12,251 nucleotides of DNA, from the NCBI GenBank assembly GCA_003669255.1, contig QWPO01000082.1, forward strand, positions 1-12,251, read 5' to 3'. Each line of letters begins with the position of its first letter. Within the stretch, counting starts at the first letter, position 1. This document shows positions 6,655 to 12,251 of this stretch, piece after piece. The translations under genes and the position numbers were made by a program. The notes under the pieces are model-generated. The model ran no database searches and was not told the DNA's origin. It worked only from the letters and a program-made list of their open reading frames with translations. The DNA comes from Planctomycetota bacterium (GTDB lineage: Bacteria > Planctomycetota > Planctomycetia > Pirellulales > UBA1268).

Positions 6655-7665
6655 ATGGTAAAGGTCGCAGTCCTCGGCGCCACCGGCTACACAGCCCTCG
6701 AGGCGATCAAAATTCTTCTGCGGCATCCACGGGCCGAGATTGTGGCGGTCACGAGCCGCCAGGAAGGCCGAACACCGATTTCGAGTGTCCATCCGAGCCT
6801 GGTCGGCCGCCTTGATCTGCCGCTGGAGGACCTCTCGCCGGAGGAGGTGGGAAAGCGGGCTGACTGTGTGTTTGGCTGCCTGCCGCACTGCGCCAGTGCG
6901 GAGATCCTGCCCAAGGTGCTCGCGGCCGGAGCGAAGGTGGTCGATTTCAGCGCCGACTATCGCCTCGATGACGCCGCCACCTACCTGGAGTGGTATGGCC
7001 ACGAGCACCCCGATGCAACGCGGCTCGGCACGACGGTCTACGGCCTGCCGGAGTTGTTTCGCGAGCGGATCCGCAGGCAGTCGCTCGTGGCAAACCCGGG
7101 CTGCTACTCCACGTCGGCGATCCTGCCGCTTGCCCCCCTGGTGAAGAGCGGCCTGTTTGAAACCGACGACATCATCGTTGATTCCAAGAGCGGCGTCAGC
7201 GGTGCCGGGAGACAGCCGAAGCTTATGACCCACTTTCCGGAGTGCAACGAGAGCATGTCGGCCTACAACGTCGGGCGGCATCGGCACACGCCCGAGATCG
7301 AGCAGGTGATCGCCCGCCACGCGGGCGTTCGGCCGGCGGTGATCTTCACGCCGCAGCTGGCACCCATGGACCGGGGCATCCTTTCCACGATCTACATCCG
7401 CCCGCGGCAGAGGCTCGCCGAGGGAGACGTCATGAGCCTGCTCCGCGAGGCGTATGCGGGCGAACGGTTCGTTCGGGTCGTAGACCACCTTCCCGGCACG
7501 AAAGACACGGTCGACACCAACTTCTGCGACATCACCGCCCGCGTCGTCCGCGACCGCGTGCTCCTGATCAGCTGCCTCGACAACCTCGTAAAGGGGGCGG
7601 CGGGGGCTGCGGTGCAAAACTTCAACGTCCTGTTCGACCTCCCCGAGACCATGGGCCTGCTCTAA
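6655..7665 (+). CDS. argC: N-acetyl-gamma-glutamyl-phosphate reductase
   Basis: NADPH-dependent reduction of N-acetylglutamyl phosphate to the semialdehyde, third step of arginine synthesis. The 336-residue protein has the Rossmann start VKVAVLGATGYTALEA (2-17; the family often has GYTG where this has GYTA), FGCLPHCASAE (73-83), VVDFSADYRL (95-104), catalytic Cys150 in VANPGCYSTS, DSKSGVSGAGRQ (176-187), and the active-site His in GRHRHTPEIEQ (207-217), then the C-terminal segment LVKGAAGAAVQNFN. The ATG has GGAG 6 nt upstream. Length and motifs are typical of type-1 ArgC. It is followed by argJ after 2 nt, so the pair is almost certainly co-transcribed. Confidence 0.97.
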   Translation: MVKVAVLGATGYTALEAIKILLRHPRAEIVAVTSRQEGRTPISSVHPSLVGRLDLPLEDLSPEEVGKRADCVFGCLPHCASAEILPKVLAAGAKVVDFSADYRLDDAATYLEWYGHEHPDATRLGTTVYGLPELFRERIRRQSLVANPGCYSTSAILPLAPLVKSGLFETDDIIVDSKSGVSGAGRQPKLMTHFPECNESMSAYNVGRHRHTPEIEQVIARHAGVRPAVIFTPQLAPMDRGILSTIYIRPRQRLAEGDVMSLLREAYAGERFVRVVDHLPGTKDTVDTNFCDITARVVRDRVLLISCLDNLVKGAAGAAVQNFNVLFDLPETMGLL

Positions 7666-7667
7666 CC

Positions 7668-8891
7668 ATGTCGATCGCCGATACGCCCGCCACCTATCCG
7701 ATTCCCCCCCTGCCCCGAGGCTGGCGGATGGCGGCCGTCCATGCCGGCATCAAGCGAAACGCCTCCCGCGAGGATGTCACGCTCGTCGCCAGCGATCGCC
7801 CTGCCACGGCAGCCGGTGTGTACACCACAAACCTCGTGTTCGCGGCGCCCGTGGCGCTCGATCGCTCCCGCACGCCCGGCACCGGTTTTCGCGGTGTGAT
7901 CATCAACTCGGGCAATGCGAATGCCTGCACCGGAGCCCGCGGGCTCGACGACGCGAAGCAGATGGCCGCTCTCGCGGGCCGCGAACTCGGGGCCCTGGGG
8001 GAGCAGATGCTCGTGCTCTCGACCGGAATCATCGGTGAGTTCCTTCCGATGGCGACCGTCGAGAAGGGCATCAAGGCCGCCGCCGTGGCGCTCTCCGGCG
8101 ACGAGAGGGCGGCCCTCATGGCGGCGCGCGGAATGATGACCACCGACACCCGTCCGAAGATGGCCGGCGGCACATTCACGGCGGACGGCGTTGCCTGCAC
8201 GGTGTTCGGCATGGCGAAAGGCGCCGCGATGATCGGACCGAAGCTCGCCACGATGCTCGGTGTCGTGGTGACCGACGCCGCGATCGATCCTGCCGATGCG
8301 CAGCGGCTGCTCGCCGCCGCCGCAGAGGAGACCTTCAACTGCGTGAGCGTGGATGGCCACATGAGCACGAACGACACCGTGCTGCTGCTGGCCAACGGCG
8401 CCGCGGGAGGCCCGCAGTTACGTGGTGCTGACCTGGAAGCCTTCGGCCGCACGCTCCACGCGGTCTGCGAGTTTCTCGCCCGGGAGATGGCGGACGATGG
8501 CGAGGGCGCCACGCACGTGATGCGGATTGAGGTGACGGGCGCCGCCAGCCGAGACGCCGCCCGTCAGATCGCCCGCACGATCGCCGATAGCCCGCTCGTG
8601 AAGACCGCCGTGCACGGTGCCGATCCAAACTGGGGGCGGATCGTGTCGGCCGCCGGCTACTCGGGGATCACGTTGGATCCCACGCAGGTGCTCCTGCGCG
8701 TCAACGGCACGTTGCTCTTCGAGGCCGGCTCTCCAGTGCCGTTCGTGGCCGACGCCGTCTCGGACTCGATCAAGAACCACCGCGAGACCCTGATTGAGCT
8801 CGTCGTCGGCGGAGGCCCAGGCCGCATCCGGTTCTTTTCGAGCGACCTGACCGCCGACTACGTCCACCTCAACGCCGATTACCATACGTAG
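7668..8891 (+). CDS. argJ: Glutamate N-acetyltransferase / amino-acid acetyltransferase (ornithine acetyltransferase)
   Basis: Transfers the acetyl group from acetylornithine to glutamate, recycling it in arginine synthesis; some members also use acetyl-CoA. The 407-residue precursor has normal family length. Visible: LPRGWRMAAVHAGIKRN (15-31), IINSGNANACTG (78-89), the oxyanion-loop segment LSTGIIGE (117-124), and the self-cleavage site KLATMLG (192-198), where cleavage before Thr195 should give two chains with Thr195 as nucleophile. SVDGHMSTNDT (227-237), HGADPNWGRI (316-325) and the end LNADYHT also fit. The start at 7668 is 2 nt after the argC stop without a clear ribosome site, suggesting re-initiation; the frame stays open upstream inside argC but that is not coding. 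Whether it also does N-acetylglutamate synthesis cannot be decided from sequence alone. Confidence 0.97.
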   Translation: MSIADTPATYPIPPLPRGWRMAAVHAGIKRNASREDVTLVASDRPATAAGVYTTNLVFAAPVALDRSRTPGTGFRGVIINSGNANACTGARGLDDAKQMAALAGRELGALGEQMLVLSTGIIGEFLPMATVEKGIKAAAVALSGDERAALMAARGMMTTDTRPKMAGGTFTADGVACTVFGMAKGAAMIGPKLATMLGVVVTDAAIDPADAQRLLAAAAEETFNCVSVDGHMSTNDTVLLLANGAAGGPQLRGADLEAFGRTLHAVCEFLAREMADDGEGATHVMRIEVTGAASRDAARQIARTIADSPLVKTAVHGADPNWGRIVSAAGYSGITLDPTQVLLRVNGTLLFEAGSPVPFVADAVSDSIKNHRETLIELVVGGGPGRIRFFSSDLTADYVHLNADYHT

Positions 8892-9058
8892 GGATGGCGG
8901 CGGAAGTGCCCTCGTGGCCGCTGCCCGGACACGGTCGAGGCAGCCCCGCGAAACGCCCGCGATTTCCGGCCGCCCATCCCCTACAATCTCCCATCTTGAC
9001 GCAGGCGGACCGAAAGGGTTTGCTCTGCACGTCCCCCGAAGACCCCGAGTGCACGCCG
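8892..9058 (+). promoter_or_regulatory. Gap after argJ with candidate -10 (TACAAT at 8982-8987)
   Basis: The 167-bp gap contains TACAAT (5 of 6 to consensus) at 8982-8987, flanked by C-rich sequence and lacking a recognisable -35. It would start transcription near 8994 and give a leader of about 65 nt for the acidic-protein gene. A stem of 8 pairs with one G-U (8896-8903 with 8918-8925) follows the argJ stop but has a 14-nt loop and no T tract, so it is a poor terminator. Confidence 0.35.
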
Positions 9059-9406
9059 ATGCCCGTTCTCTCGCTCCCGTATGCTCCTCTGGCCGACGCC
9101 ATTCCACCGTTGGTCGGCGTGGTGGCGCCTGTGCTGTCGCCGGTCATGCTGCCACTGGTAGGCATACCGATCACCTCCCGCGTGTCGGCTGCCGCCGATC
9201 CCGTGGGCGACGACGACGAGGAACTTGGTGACGAGGAGGACCTGTCGGTCGGACAGCCGGCTGCCGACGAGGATTCGACGTTCGACGACTTCGATGACGA
9301 GTTTGACGACGACTTCGAGGAGGAGGAGAACGACCCCGACTGGGATCATCCCGACGAGGGTGACCCGCCGCCGCCGCCCTCGAAGGGAACCGGCCGAAAG
9401 AAGTAG
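9059..9406 (+). CDS. Small strongly acidic hypothetical protein
   Basis: Not recognised as a named family. The 115-residue protein has three zones: a hydrophobic, Pro-rich N-terminus (about residues 3-40, without the charged start of a signal peptide); a highly acidic, probably disordered middle (about 48-100) with runs such as DDDEELGDEED and FDDDFEEEEND; and a tail with five consecutive prolines ending GTGRKK. Aromatic residues are spaced within the acid run (FDDFDDEFDDDFEEE). The start is uncertain: the frame stays open back to an ATG at 8894, 2 nt after argJ, but a -10-like TACAAT inside that extension and its arginine-rich, unconserved look favour 9059. No clear ribosome site precedes 9059. 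I recall D/E-rich small proteins as common in planctomycetes, but I cannot assign a function; roles as a histone-like-protein or cation-binding partner would be guesses. Confidence 0.6.
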   Translation: MPVLSLPYAPLADAIPPLVGVVAPVLSPVMLPLVGIPITSRVSAAADPVGDDDEELGDEEDLSVGQPAADEDSTFDDFDDEFDDDFEEEENDPDWDHPDEGDPPPPPSKGTGRKK

Positions 9407-9421
9407 CCTCTCGCGATCGCC

Positions 9422-9442
9422 CTCTGATTACGCTCTGATTAC
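9422..9442 (+). repeat. Two tandem copies of CTCTGATTAC in the TPR-gene leader
   Basis: CTCTGATTAC occurs at 9422-9431 and again at 9433-9442, one base apart, so the copies repeat with an 11-bp period. It lies between the acidic-protein stop (9406) and the TPR-gene start (9460), where two copies could be adjacent binding sites on one DNA face or a simple slippage duplication. Confidence 0.7.
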
Positions 9443-9445
9443 ATC

Positions 9446-9459
9446 CGAGGATTCCCTCG
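9446..9459 (+). promoter_or_regulatory. Ribosome site of the TPR gene inside a small hairpin
   Basis: CGAGG (9446-9450) and CCTCG (9455-9459) are perfect complements around a 4-nt loop, and the ATG follows directly at 9460. The 5' arm contains the GAGG ribosome-binding sequence, so the hairpin could partly hide it. A 5-bp stem is marginal, so regulation is only a possibility. Confidence 0.35.
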
Positions 9460-9912
9460 ATGTCCGGCCTCGACACACCCCACTCCGTGCCCGACGATCC
9501 CAATGCGGGTTCCGGGAAGGTATCCGGCCGCGTCCGTGGTCGGAAGCCGGTCGCCTGGTTCGGCACGCTCGGCCAGCTCGATTTCGACATCGATTTCTTC
9601 GAGAAGCTTCTCGCCCGCTCGCCTGAGTCACTCGAGGCGCTGCGCGTGCTTGCCGAACTGGTGAGCAAAAAGGGGCTCGTCACTCGGGCGGTCGATCTTG
9701 ATCGCCGGATCGTCCAGCTGCAGCCCGACGATTTCCTCGCCCGCTACAACCTCGCGTGCTCCCTGGCGCGGGCGGGATGCGCCGACGACGCGATCGACGC
9801 CCTCTCGCGGGCGATCCTTCTCGGCTACGACGACCTCGACCACATGGAAACGGATCCCGACCTCGAGTCGCTCCGCACGCATCCGGATTTCCTCGCCCTG
9901 CTCGGCGAGTGA
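9460..9912 (+). CDS. Tetratricopeptide-repeat protein
   Basis: A 150-residue soluble protein with no signal peptide or membrane segment. After a polar N-terminus (1-30) and the segment VAWFGTLGQLDFDIDFFEKL (31-50), two TPR-like units follow: about 56-89 (ESLEALRVLAELVSKKGLV..AVDLDRRIVQLQPDD) and 91-124 (FLARYNLACSLARAGCADDA..ALSRAILLGYDD), with the typical small/large residue pattern and the YNLACSLARAG helix turn. The end, DPDLESLRTHPDFLALLG (132-149), is the common cap seen in short bacterial TPR proteins. TPR units mediate protein-protein binding; the partner is unknown. GAGG lies 9 nt before the ATG. It is followed after 69 bp by the PNP gene. Confidence 0.85.
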   Translation: MSGLDTPHSVPDDPNAGSGKVSGRVRGRKPVAWFGTLGQLDFDIDFFEKLLARSPESLEALRVLAELVSKKGLVTRAVDLDRRIVQLQPDDFLARYNLACSLARAGCADDAIDALSRAILLGYDDLDHMETDPDLESLRTHPDFLALLGE

Positions 9913-9944
9913 TGGCGGCTGGACCGATCTCGGTCGCCTCCTGC

Positions 9945-9977
9945 TAGAATCCGCAGGTCCATCAGCCCCAAGGGAGA
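9945..9977 (+). promoter_or_regulatory. Candidate -10 (TAGAAT) and strong ribosome site for punA
   Basis: TAGAAT at 9945-9950 matches 5 of 6 bases of the -10 consensus; a start near 9957 would give a leader of about 25 nt. The weak TGGACC at 9920-9925 is 19 bp upstream, too far for a good -35. The strong AAGGGAGA ribosome site (9970-9977) ends 4 nt before the punA ATG. A 5-bp inverted repeat GACCG/CGGTC lies at 9922-9935. Confidence 0.4.
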
Positions 9978-9981
9978 CCGC

Positions 9982-10815
9982 ATGCTCGACCAATTCGACA
10001 AAATCACCGAAGCGGCCACGTTCATCTCCTCGAAGTGGACGCTCACCCCGAAGGTCGGCATCATCCTCGGCAGCGGCCTTGGAGGCGTTGCAGCGGCGAT
10101 TACCGAAAAGGTGACGATTCCCTACGACCAGATCCCACACGTCGCCCGCTCGACGGCGCATGGCCACTCAGGCCAACTCGTCTGCGGATTGCTCGAGGGG
10201 GTTCCGGTGGTGGTCATGGAGGGTCGCCAGCATGCGTACGAGGGCTATCCTCTGCAGCAAATCACGTTCCCGGTTCGGGTGCTCAAGCGGCTCGGTGCCG
10301 AACTGCTGATCGTGACCAATGCCTGTGGCGGTATGAACCCGCAGTACCGCGCGGGCGATCTGATGGTGATCGAGGATCACATCAACCTGATCGGCGACAA
10401 CCCGCTGATCGGAATCAACGATGAGCGGCTTGGCCCGCGGTTCCCCGACATGTCGGCACCGTACACCGCAACGTTCATCAACGATGCCCTCGCCGTCGCC
10501 CGCCGCGAGAACTTCGTCGCGCACAAGGGCGTCTACGTCGCGGTGACCGGCCCGAACCTCGAAACGCGGGCGGAGTATCGATTTCTGCGAACGATTGGTG
10601 CCGACGTCGTGGGGATGTCGACGGTTCCCGAGGTCGTGGTGGCCGTCCACTCGGGGATGAAGGTGCTGGGCATCTCGGTGATCACCGACATGTGCCTGCC
10701 CGACGCGCTCGAGGTTGCCACGGTGGATCACATCCTCGCCACGGCCCGGTCTGCCGAGCCGAAGCTGCGGGCGATCGTCGTGTCGGCGGTCCGTAACGCA
10801 GGCCGCGCGGAGTGA
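9982..10815 (+). CDS. punA: Purine nucleoside phosphorylase (trimeric PNP/MTAP family)
   Basis: Splits purine nucleosides with phosphate into base and ribose 1-phosphate in purine salvage. The 277 residues match trimeric PNPs: phosphate-binding ILGSGLGG (28-35), GRQHAYEGYP (81-90), the TNACGGMN segment (112-119), EDHINLIGDNPLIG (131-144), base-binding Glu194 in GPNLETRAEYR, VGMSTVPEVVVA (210-221), and SVITDMCLPDAL (232-243). In human PNP the residue after 'IT' is Asn243, which reads the purine 6-oxo group and N7; here it is Asp236. Methylthioadenosine phosphorylases have Asp at this place, but they lack the Glu that this protein keeps. So substrate preference is uncertain: inosine/guanosine, or also 6-aminopurine nucleosides. 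The start is fixed by a strong ribosome site. Confidence 0.93.
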   Translation: MLDQFDKITEAATFISSKWTLTPKVGIILGSGLGGVAAAITEKVTIPYDQIPHVARSTAHGHSGQLVCGLLEGVPVVVMEGRQHAYEGYPLQQITFPVRVLKRLGAELLIVTNACGGMNPQYRAGDLMVIEDHINLIGDNPLIGINDERLGPRFPDMSAPYTATFINDALAVARRENFVAHKGVYVAVTGPNLETRAEYRFLRTIGADVVGMSTVPEVVVAVHSGMKVLGISVITDMCLPDALEVATVDHILATARSAEPKLRAIVVSAVRNAGRAE

Positions 10816-10818
10816 CGC

Positions 10819-10843
10819 ACGGACGCCGTCCGGCGTCTGTTTC
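10819..10843 (+). terminator. Candidate rho-independent terminator after punA
   Basis: A GC-rich stem of 9 pairs with one G-U (10819-10827 with 10832-10840) and a 4-nt loop GTCC starts 4 bp after the punA stop. It is followed by a short T stretch (TGTTTC) that is interrupted after 3 T, so termination may be partial. Confidence 0.5.
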
Positions 10844-10860
10844 GGCACCATTTTCGGGTC

Positions 10861-10894
10861 ATTGGCCATCCGGCCGGATGGCCAGCTGGCCAAT
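10861..10894. repeat. Cluster of overlapping perfect palindromes downstream of punA
   Basis: Three nested inverted repeats share these 34 bases: an uninterrupted 22-bp palindrome at 10863-10884 (half site TGGCCATCCGG), a 14-bp palindrome at 10879-10892 (half site TGGCCAG), and outer arms ATTGGCC/GGCCAAT at 10861-10867 and 10888-10894. The word TGGCCA occurs three times (10863, 10879 and 10887 starts). No T tract follows, so it is a poor intrinsic terminator; an operator, a repetitive extragenic palindrome or a stable RNA 3' end are alternatives. It lies between the punA terminator candidate and the DUF1559 leader. Confidence 0.75.
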
Positions 10895-10917
10895 ACCGTC
10901 GGAAGTCGTTGGGCGAC

Positions 10918-11011
10918 TAGTATTTGTGAGATCCTTGGGAACTCGTCGCGTCTCCGACCGGGGGGCGACGGTGGCGGGGGGCTAGCTGTGCAGCTGTCGC
11001 TCCCGAGTTCC
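10918..11011 (+). ncRNA. Possible structured 5' leader of the DUF1559 gene
   Basis: Nested complementary segments: outer helix GGAACTCG/CGAGTTCC (10938-10945 with 11004-11011, 8 pairs); inner helix GGGGCGAC/GTCGCTCC (10962-10969 with 10996-11003, 8 pairs, one G-U); apical hairpin AGCT-GTGC-AGCT (10984-10995). A weak -10-like TAGTAT at 10918-10923 would start transcription near 10930, so the fold would fill the leader and end just before the GGAG/GAGAG ribosome region (11020-11029). A small stem TCGC/GCGA (11016-11019 with 11023-11026) overlaps that site. I do not recognise a known riboswitch. High GC makes chance pairing possible. Confidence 0.35.
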
Positions 11012-11034
11012 ATGGTCGCGGAGCGAGAGTCCCC

Positions 11035-12108
11035 ATGACACACCACATCGAGTATCGACCAAGCGGGCGTTGCCCGCGGCAGGCGACGGGTTTTACGCTC
11101 GTGGAGTTGCTGGTCGTGATCGCGATCATTGCCACGTTGATCGGCCTGCTGCTGCCGGCCGTGCAGTCCGCCCGCGAGGCCGCCAGACGCAGCGCATGCT
11201 CAAACAACATGAAGCAGATCGGCCTCGGACTTCATTCGCATCTGTCGGCGAAGAAGAAGTTCCCGGCGGGATACATCTTTGAAAAGGCTGACACGCCCAC
11301 AGCCGAAACGCGAGTGCCTGCATGGGGATGGGCCGCGTTCATTCTGCCCTACATGGAGCAGTCGCAACTCTACGACGCCCTTGGCGCACTTCGGCCTGAG
11401 GGCGCGATTCCGCGGACCAAGCTCAGGTCTGTCATGAGTAGTAGTCTCTTAAAGCAGAAGATCTCGACATACCGCTGCGCCTCGGACGCCGCCCCCGACG
11501 TGATCACAAGCTCGATGCCGCTTCCCATGACCAGCGGCAATACAGTGCCCAACGCCCCCCGCTTCACCTACATCTACGACGTTGCGGCATCGAACTATGT
11601 GGGGAGTTGCGGCTACGAGAGTGCGACCACGTCGGTTGCCATGTCAAGAAACAATGGCGTGTCCCCTCCTGCAGACTGCACCACTGACACGCGGCAGTTT
11701 TACGCGCGCCCCAGTTGCTCGCGGGATCCCGATGGAATCTTCTTCGGAATGCCTGATTCTTCATTAGGTCTTTCGCCGCAGAAAATAAGTGACGGCTTCA
11801 GCAAGACCTTTGCCGTGAGCGAACGCGGCTGGCCGTTTGGTGCGGCCAACTGGGCTGGCAACGGGATCACAACCAGAACGGATCATGAGGGTCCTTATCG
11901 CACCCTCTATATCAACGAGAAAATCAACGTTCTGCCGACCTCGTCCACCGATGTGAACTACGCCAAATACATCGGGAGCACTCATCCGGGCGGCGTGAAC
12001 ATGATGTTTGCGGATGGCTCTGTGTTGTTTATCTCGGAGAATCTCGACCAAACAGTCATGCAGTTCTCTGCTGACCGTGACGATGGAGTTGTCTACACCG
12101 CACCATGA
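11035..12108 (+). CDS. DUF1559 protein with prepilin-type N-terminal cleavage/methylation domain
   Basis: A surface or secreted protein of the large planctomycete DUF1559 family (type-II-secretion pseudopilin-like start); the function of the family is not established. The 357 residues begin with a basic leader, then the prepilin peptidase site G19-F20 in ATGFTLVELLVVIAIIATLI, with Glu24 at mature position 5, a hydrophobic helix to about 45, and the family-typical PAVQSAREAARRSACSNNMKQIGL (41-64). Internal features: GWAAFILPYMEQSQLYDAL (97-115) and Cys residues at about 147, 192, 215 and 225. The C-terminus has STHPGGVNMMFADGSVLFIS, the common 'H.GG.N..FADGSV' ending. A GAGAG ribosome site lies 5 nt before the ATG. 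Codon choice from about 11430 onward is visibly more AT-rich than in the upstream genes. The stop overlaps the next gene (ATGA). Confidence 0.93.
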   Translation: MTHHIEYRPSGRCPRQATGFTLVELLVVIAIIATLIGLLLPAVQSAREAARRSACSNNMKQIGLGLHSHLSAKKKFPAGYIFEKADTPTAETRVPAWGWAAFILPYMEQSQLYDALGALRPEGAIPRTKLRSVMSSSLLKQKISTYRCASDAAPDVITSSMPLPMTSGNTVPNAPRFTYIYDVAASNYVGSCGYESATTSVAMSRNNGVSPPADCTTDTRQFYARPSCSRDPDGIFFGMPDSSLGLSPQKISDGFSKTFAVSERGWPFGAANWAGNGITTRTDHEGPYRTLYINEKINVLPTSSTDVNYAKYIGSTHPGGVNMMFADGSVLFISENLDQTVMQFSADRDDGVVYTAP

Positions 12109-12251
12109 AACCATTTTCTCTTCGGCAGGCTGCAGTGAGCCTCATAGCATCGGGCGTTCTCATGGTTGGGTGTGGCGATCCCTCTTCAATCGCCGAAGTC
12201 ACCGGCACGATTACATACGGCGGGAAGCCGGTGAGCGGTGTCTCGGTGCAG
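12105..12251 (+). CDS. Small lipoprotein, carboxypeptidase-regulatory-like start, cut by window end
   Basis: The first 49 codons of a gene overlapping the DUF1559 stop as ATGA. The N-terminus is a lipoprotein signal peptide: basic MKPFSLRQ, a hydrophobic stretch (9-20), and a lipobox MVGC with lipidated Cys23, followed by GDPSS. Then comes VTGTITYGGKPVSGVSVQ (32-49), the beginning of the beta-sandwich domain seen in planctomycete lipoproteins that accompany DUF1559 genes. It is likely exported and membrane-anchored; its role is unknown. The translational overlap suggests that both products are made together. The remainder lies beyond the window. Confidence 0.85.
   Translation, partial: MKPFSLRQAAVSLIASGVLMVGCGDPSSIAEVTGTITYGGKPVSGVSVQ

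Noticed and set aside
7242..7667. 142-codon upstream extension of the argJ frame
   Set aside because: It overlaps argC completely and has low-complexity Arg/Gly-rich content; ArgJ length and start fit 7668.
8896..8925. Terminator after argJ
   Set aside because: The stem has a 14-nt loop and no T tract after it.
8894..9058. Start of the acidic protein at 8894
   Set aside because: It would add 55 Arg/Pro-rich residues and place a TACAAT -10-like element within the coding region; kept as an alternative but not preferred.
1..12251. CRISPR array, tRNA, rRNA, insertion sequence, toxin-antitoxin or defence system
   Set aside because: No regularly spaced repeats, cloverleaf, transposase, terminal inverted repeats or known defence domains were seen; the region is conserved metabolism and core machinery.

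Overview
This is an ordinary-looking chromosomal housekeeping segment from a high-GC bacterium, most likely a planctomycete of the Pirellulales type. The strongest taxonomic hints are at the right end. A DUF1559 protein with a prepilin-type N-terminus overlaps the start of a small lipoprotein with a 'GTITYGGKPVSGV'-like beginning, a pair that planctomycete genomes carry in many copies. The general style (short leaders, very acidic small proteins, Ala/Pro-rich tails) agrees. I cannot name a species.

Layout: on the minus strand, 1-631 is the N-terminal third of dnaK (Hsp70), reading out of the window. A 285-bp divergent spacer separates it from a long plus-strand series: pheA (chorismate mutase/prephenate dehydratase), tpiA, secG, yicC, gmk, rpoZ, coaC, coaB, argC, argJ, a small acidic protein, a TPR protein, and punA (purine nucleoside phosphorylase). 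After a candidate terminator and a 219-bp non-coding gap come the DUF1559 gene and a lipoprotein gene cut off by the window end.

How the genes relate: yicC-gmk-rpoZ-coaBC is an order found in many bacteria, and here secG/yicC (4 nt apart), rpoZ/coaC (GTGA overlap) and argC/argJ (2 nt apart) are tightly packed, suggesting coupled translation. CoaBC, usually one fused protein, is encoded as two separate adjacent genes. ArgC and ArgJ form an arginine pair, and ArgJ carries the ATML self-cleavage motif. PheA, ArgC/ArgJ and CoaC/CoaB are biosynthetic; TpiA is central carbon metabolism; Gmk and the PNP handle purines; SecG, RpoZ, YicC and DnaK are core cell machinery.

I did not find a CRISPR array, transposon, tRNA, rRNA, toxin-antitoxin pair or defence system. 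The most interesting items are smaller: a nested, possibly structured RNA leader before the DUF1559 gene; a cluster of overlapping perfect palindromes downstream of punA; an Asp at the base-recognition position of the PNP; a possible leaderless start for gmk; a C-rich, G-poor stretch before rpoZ; and a shift to AT-richer codons in the last ~0.8 kb. All promoter, terminator and RNA-structure calls were made by eye and are tentative.
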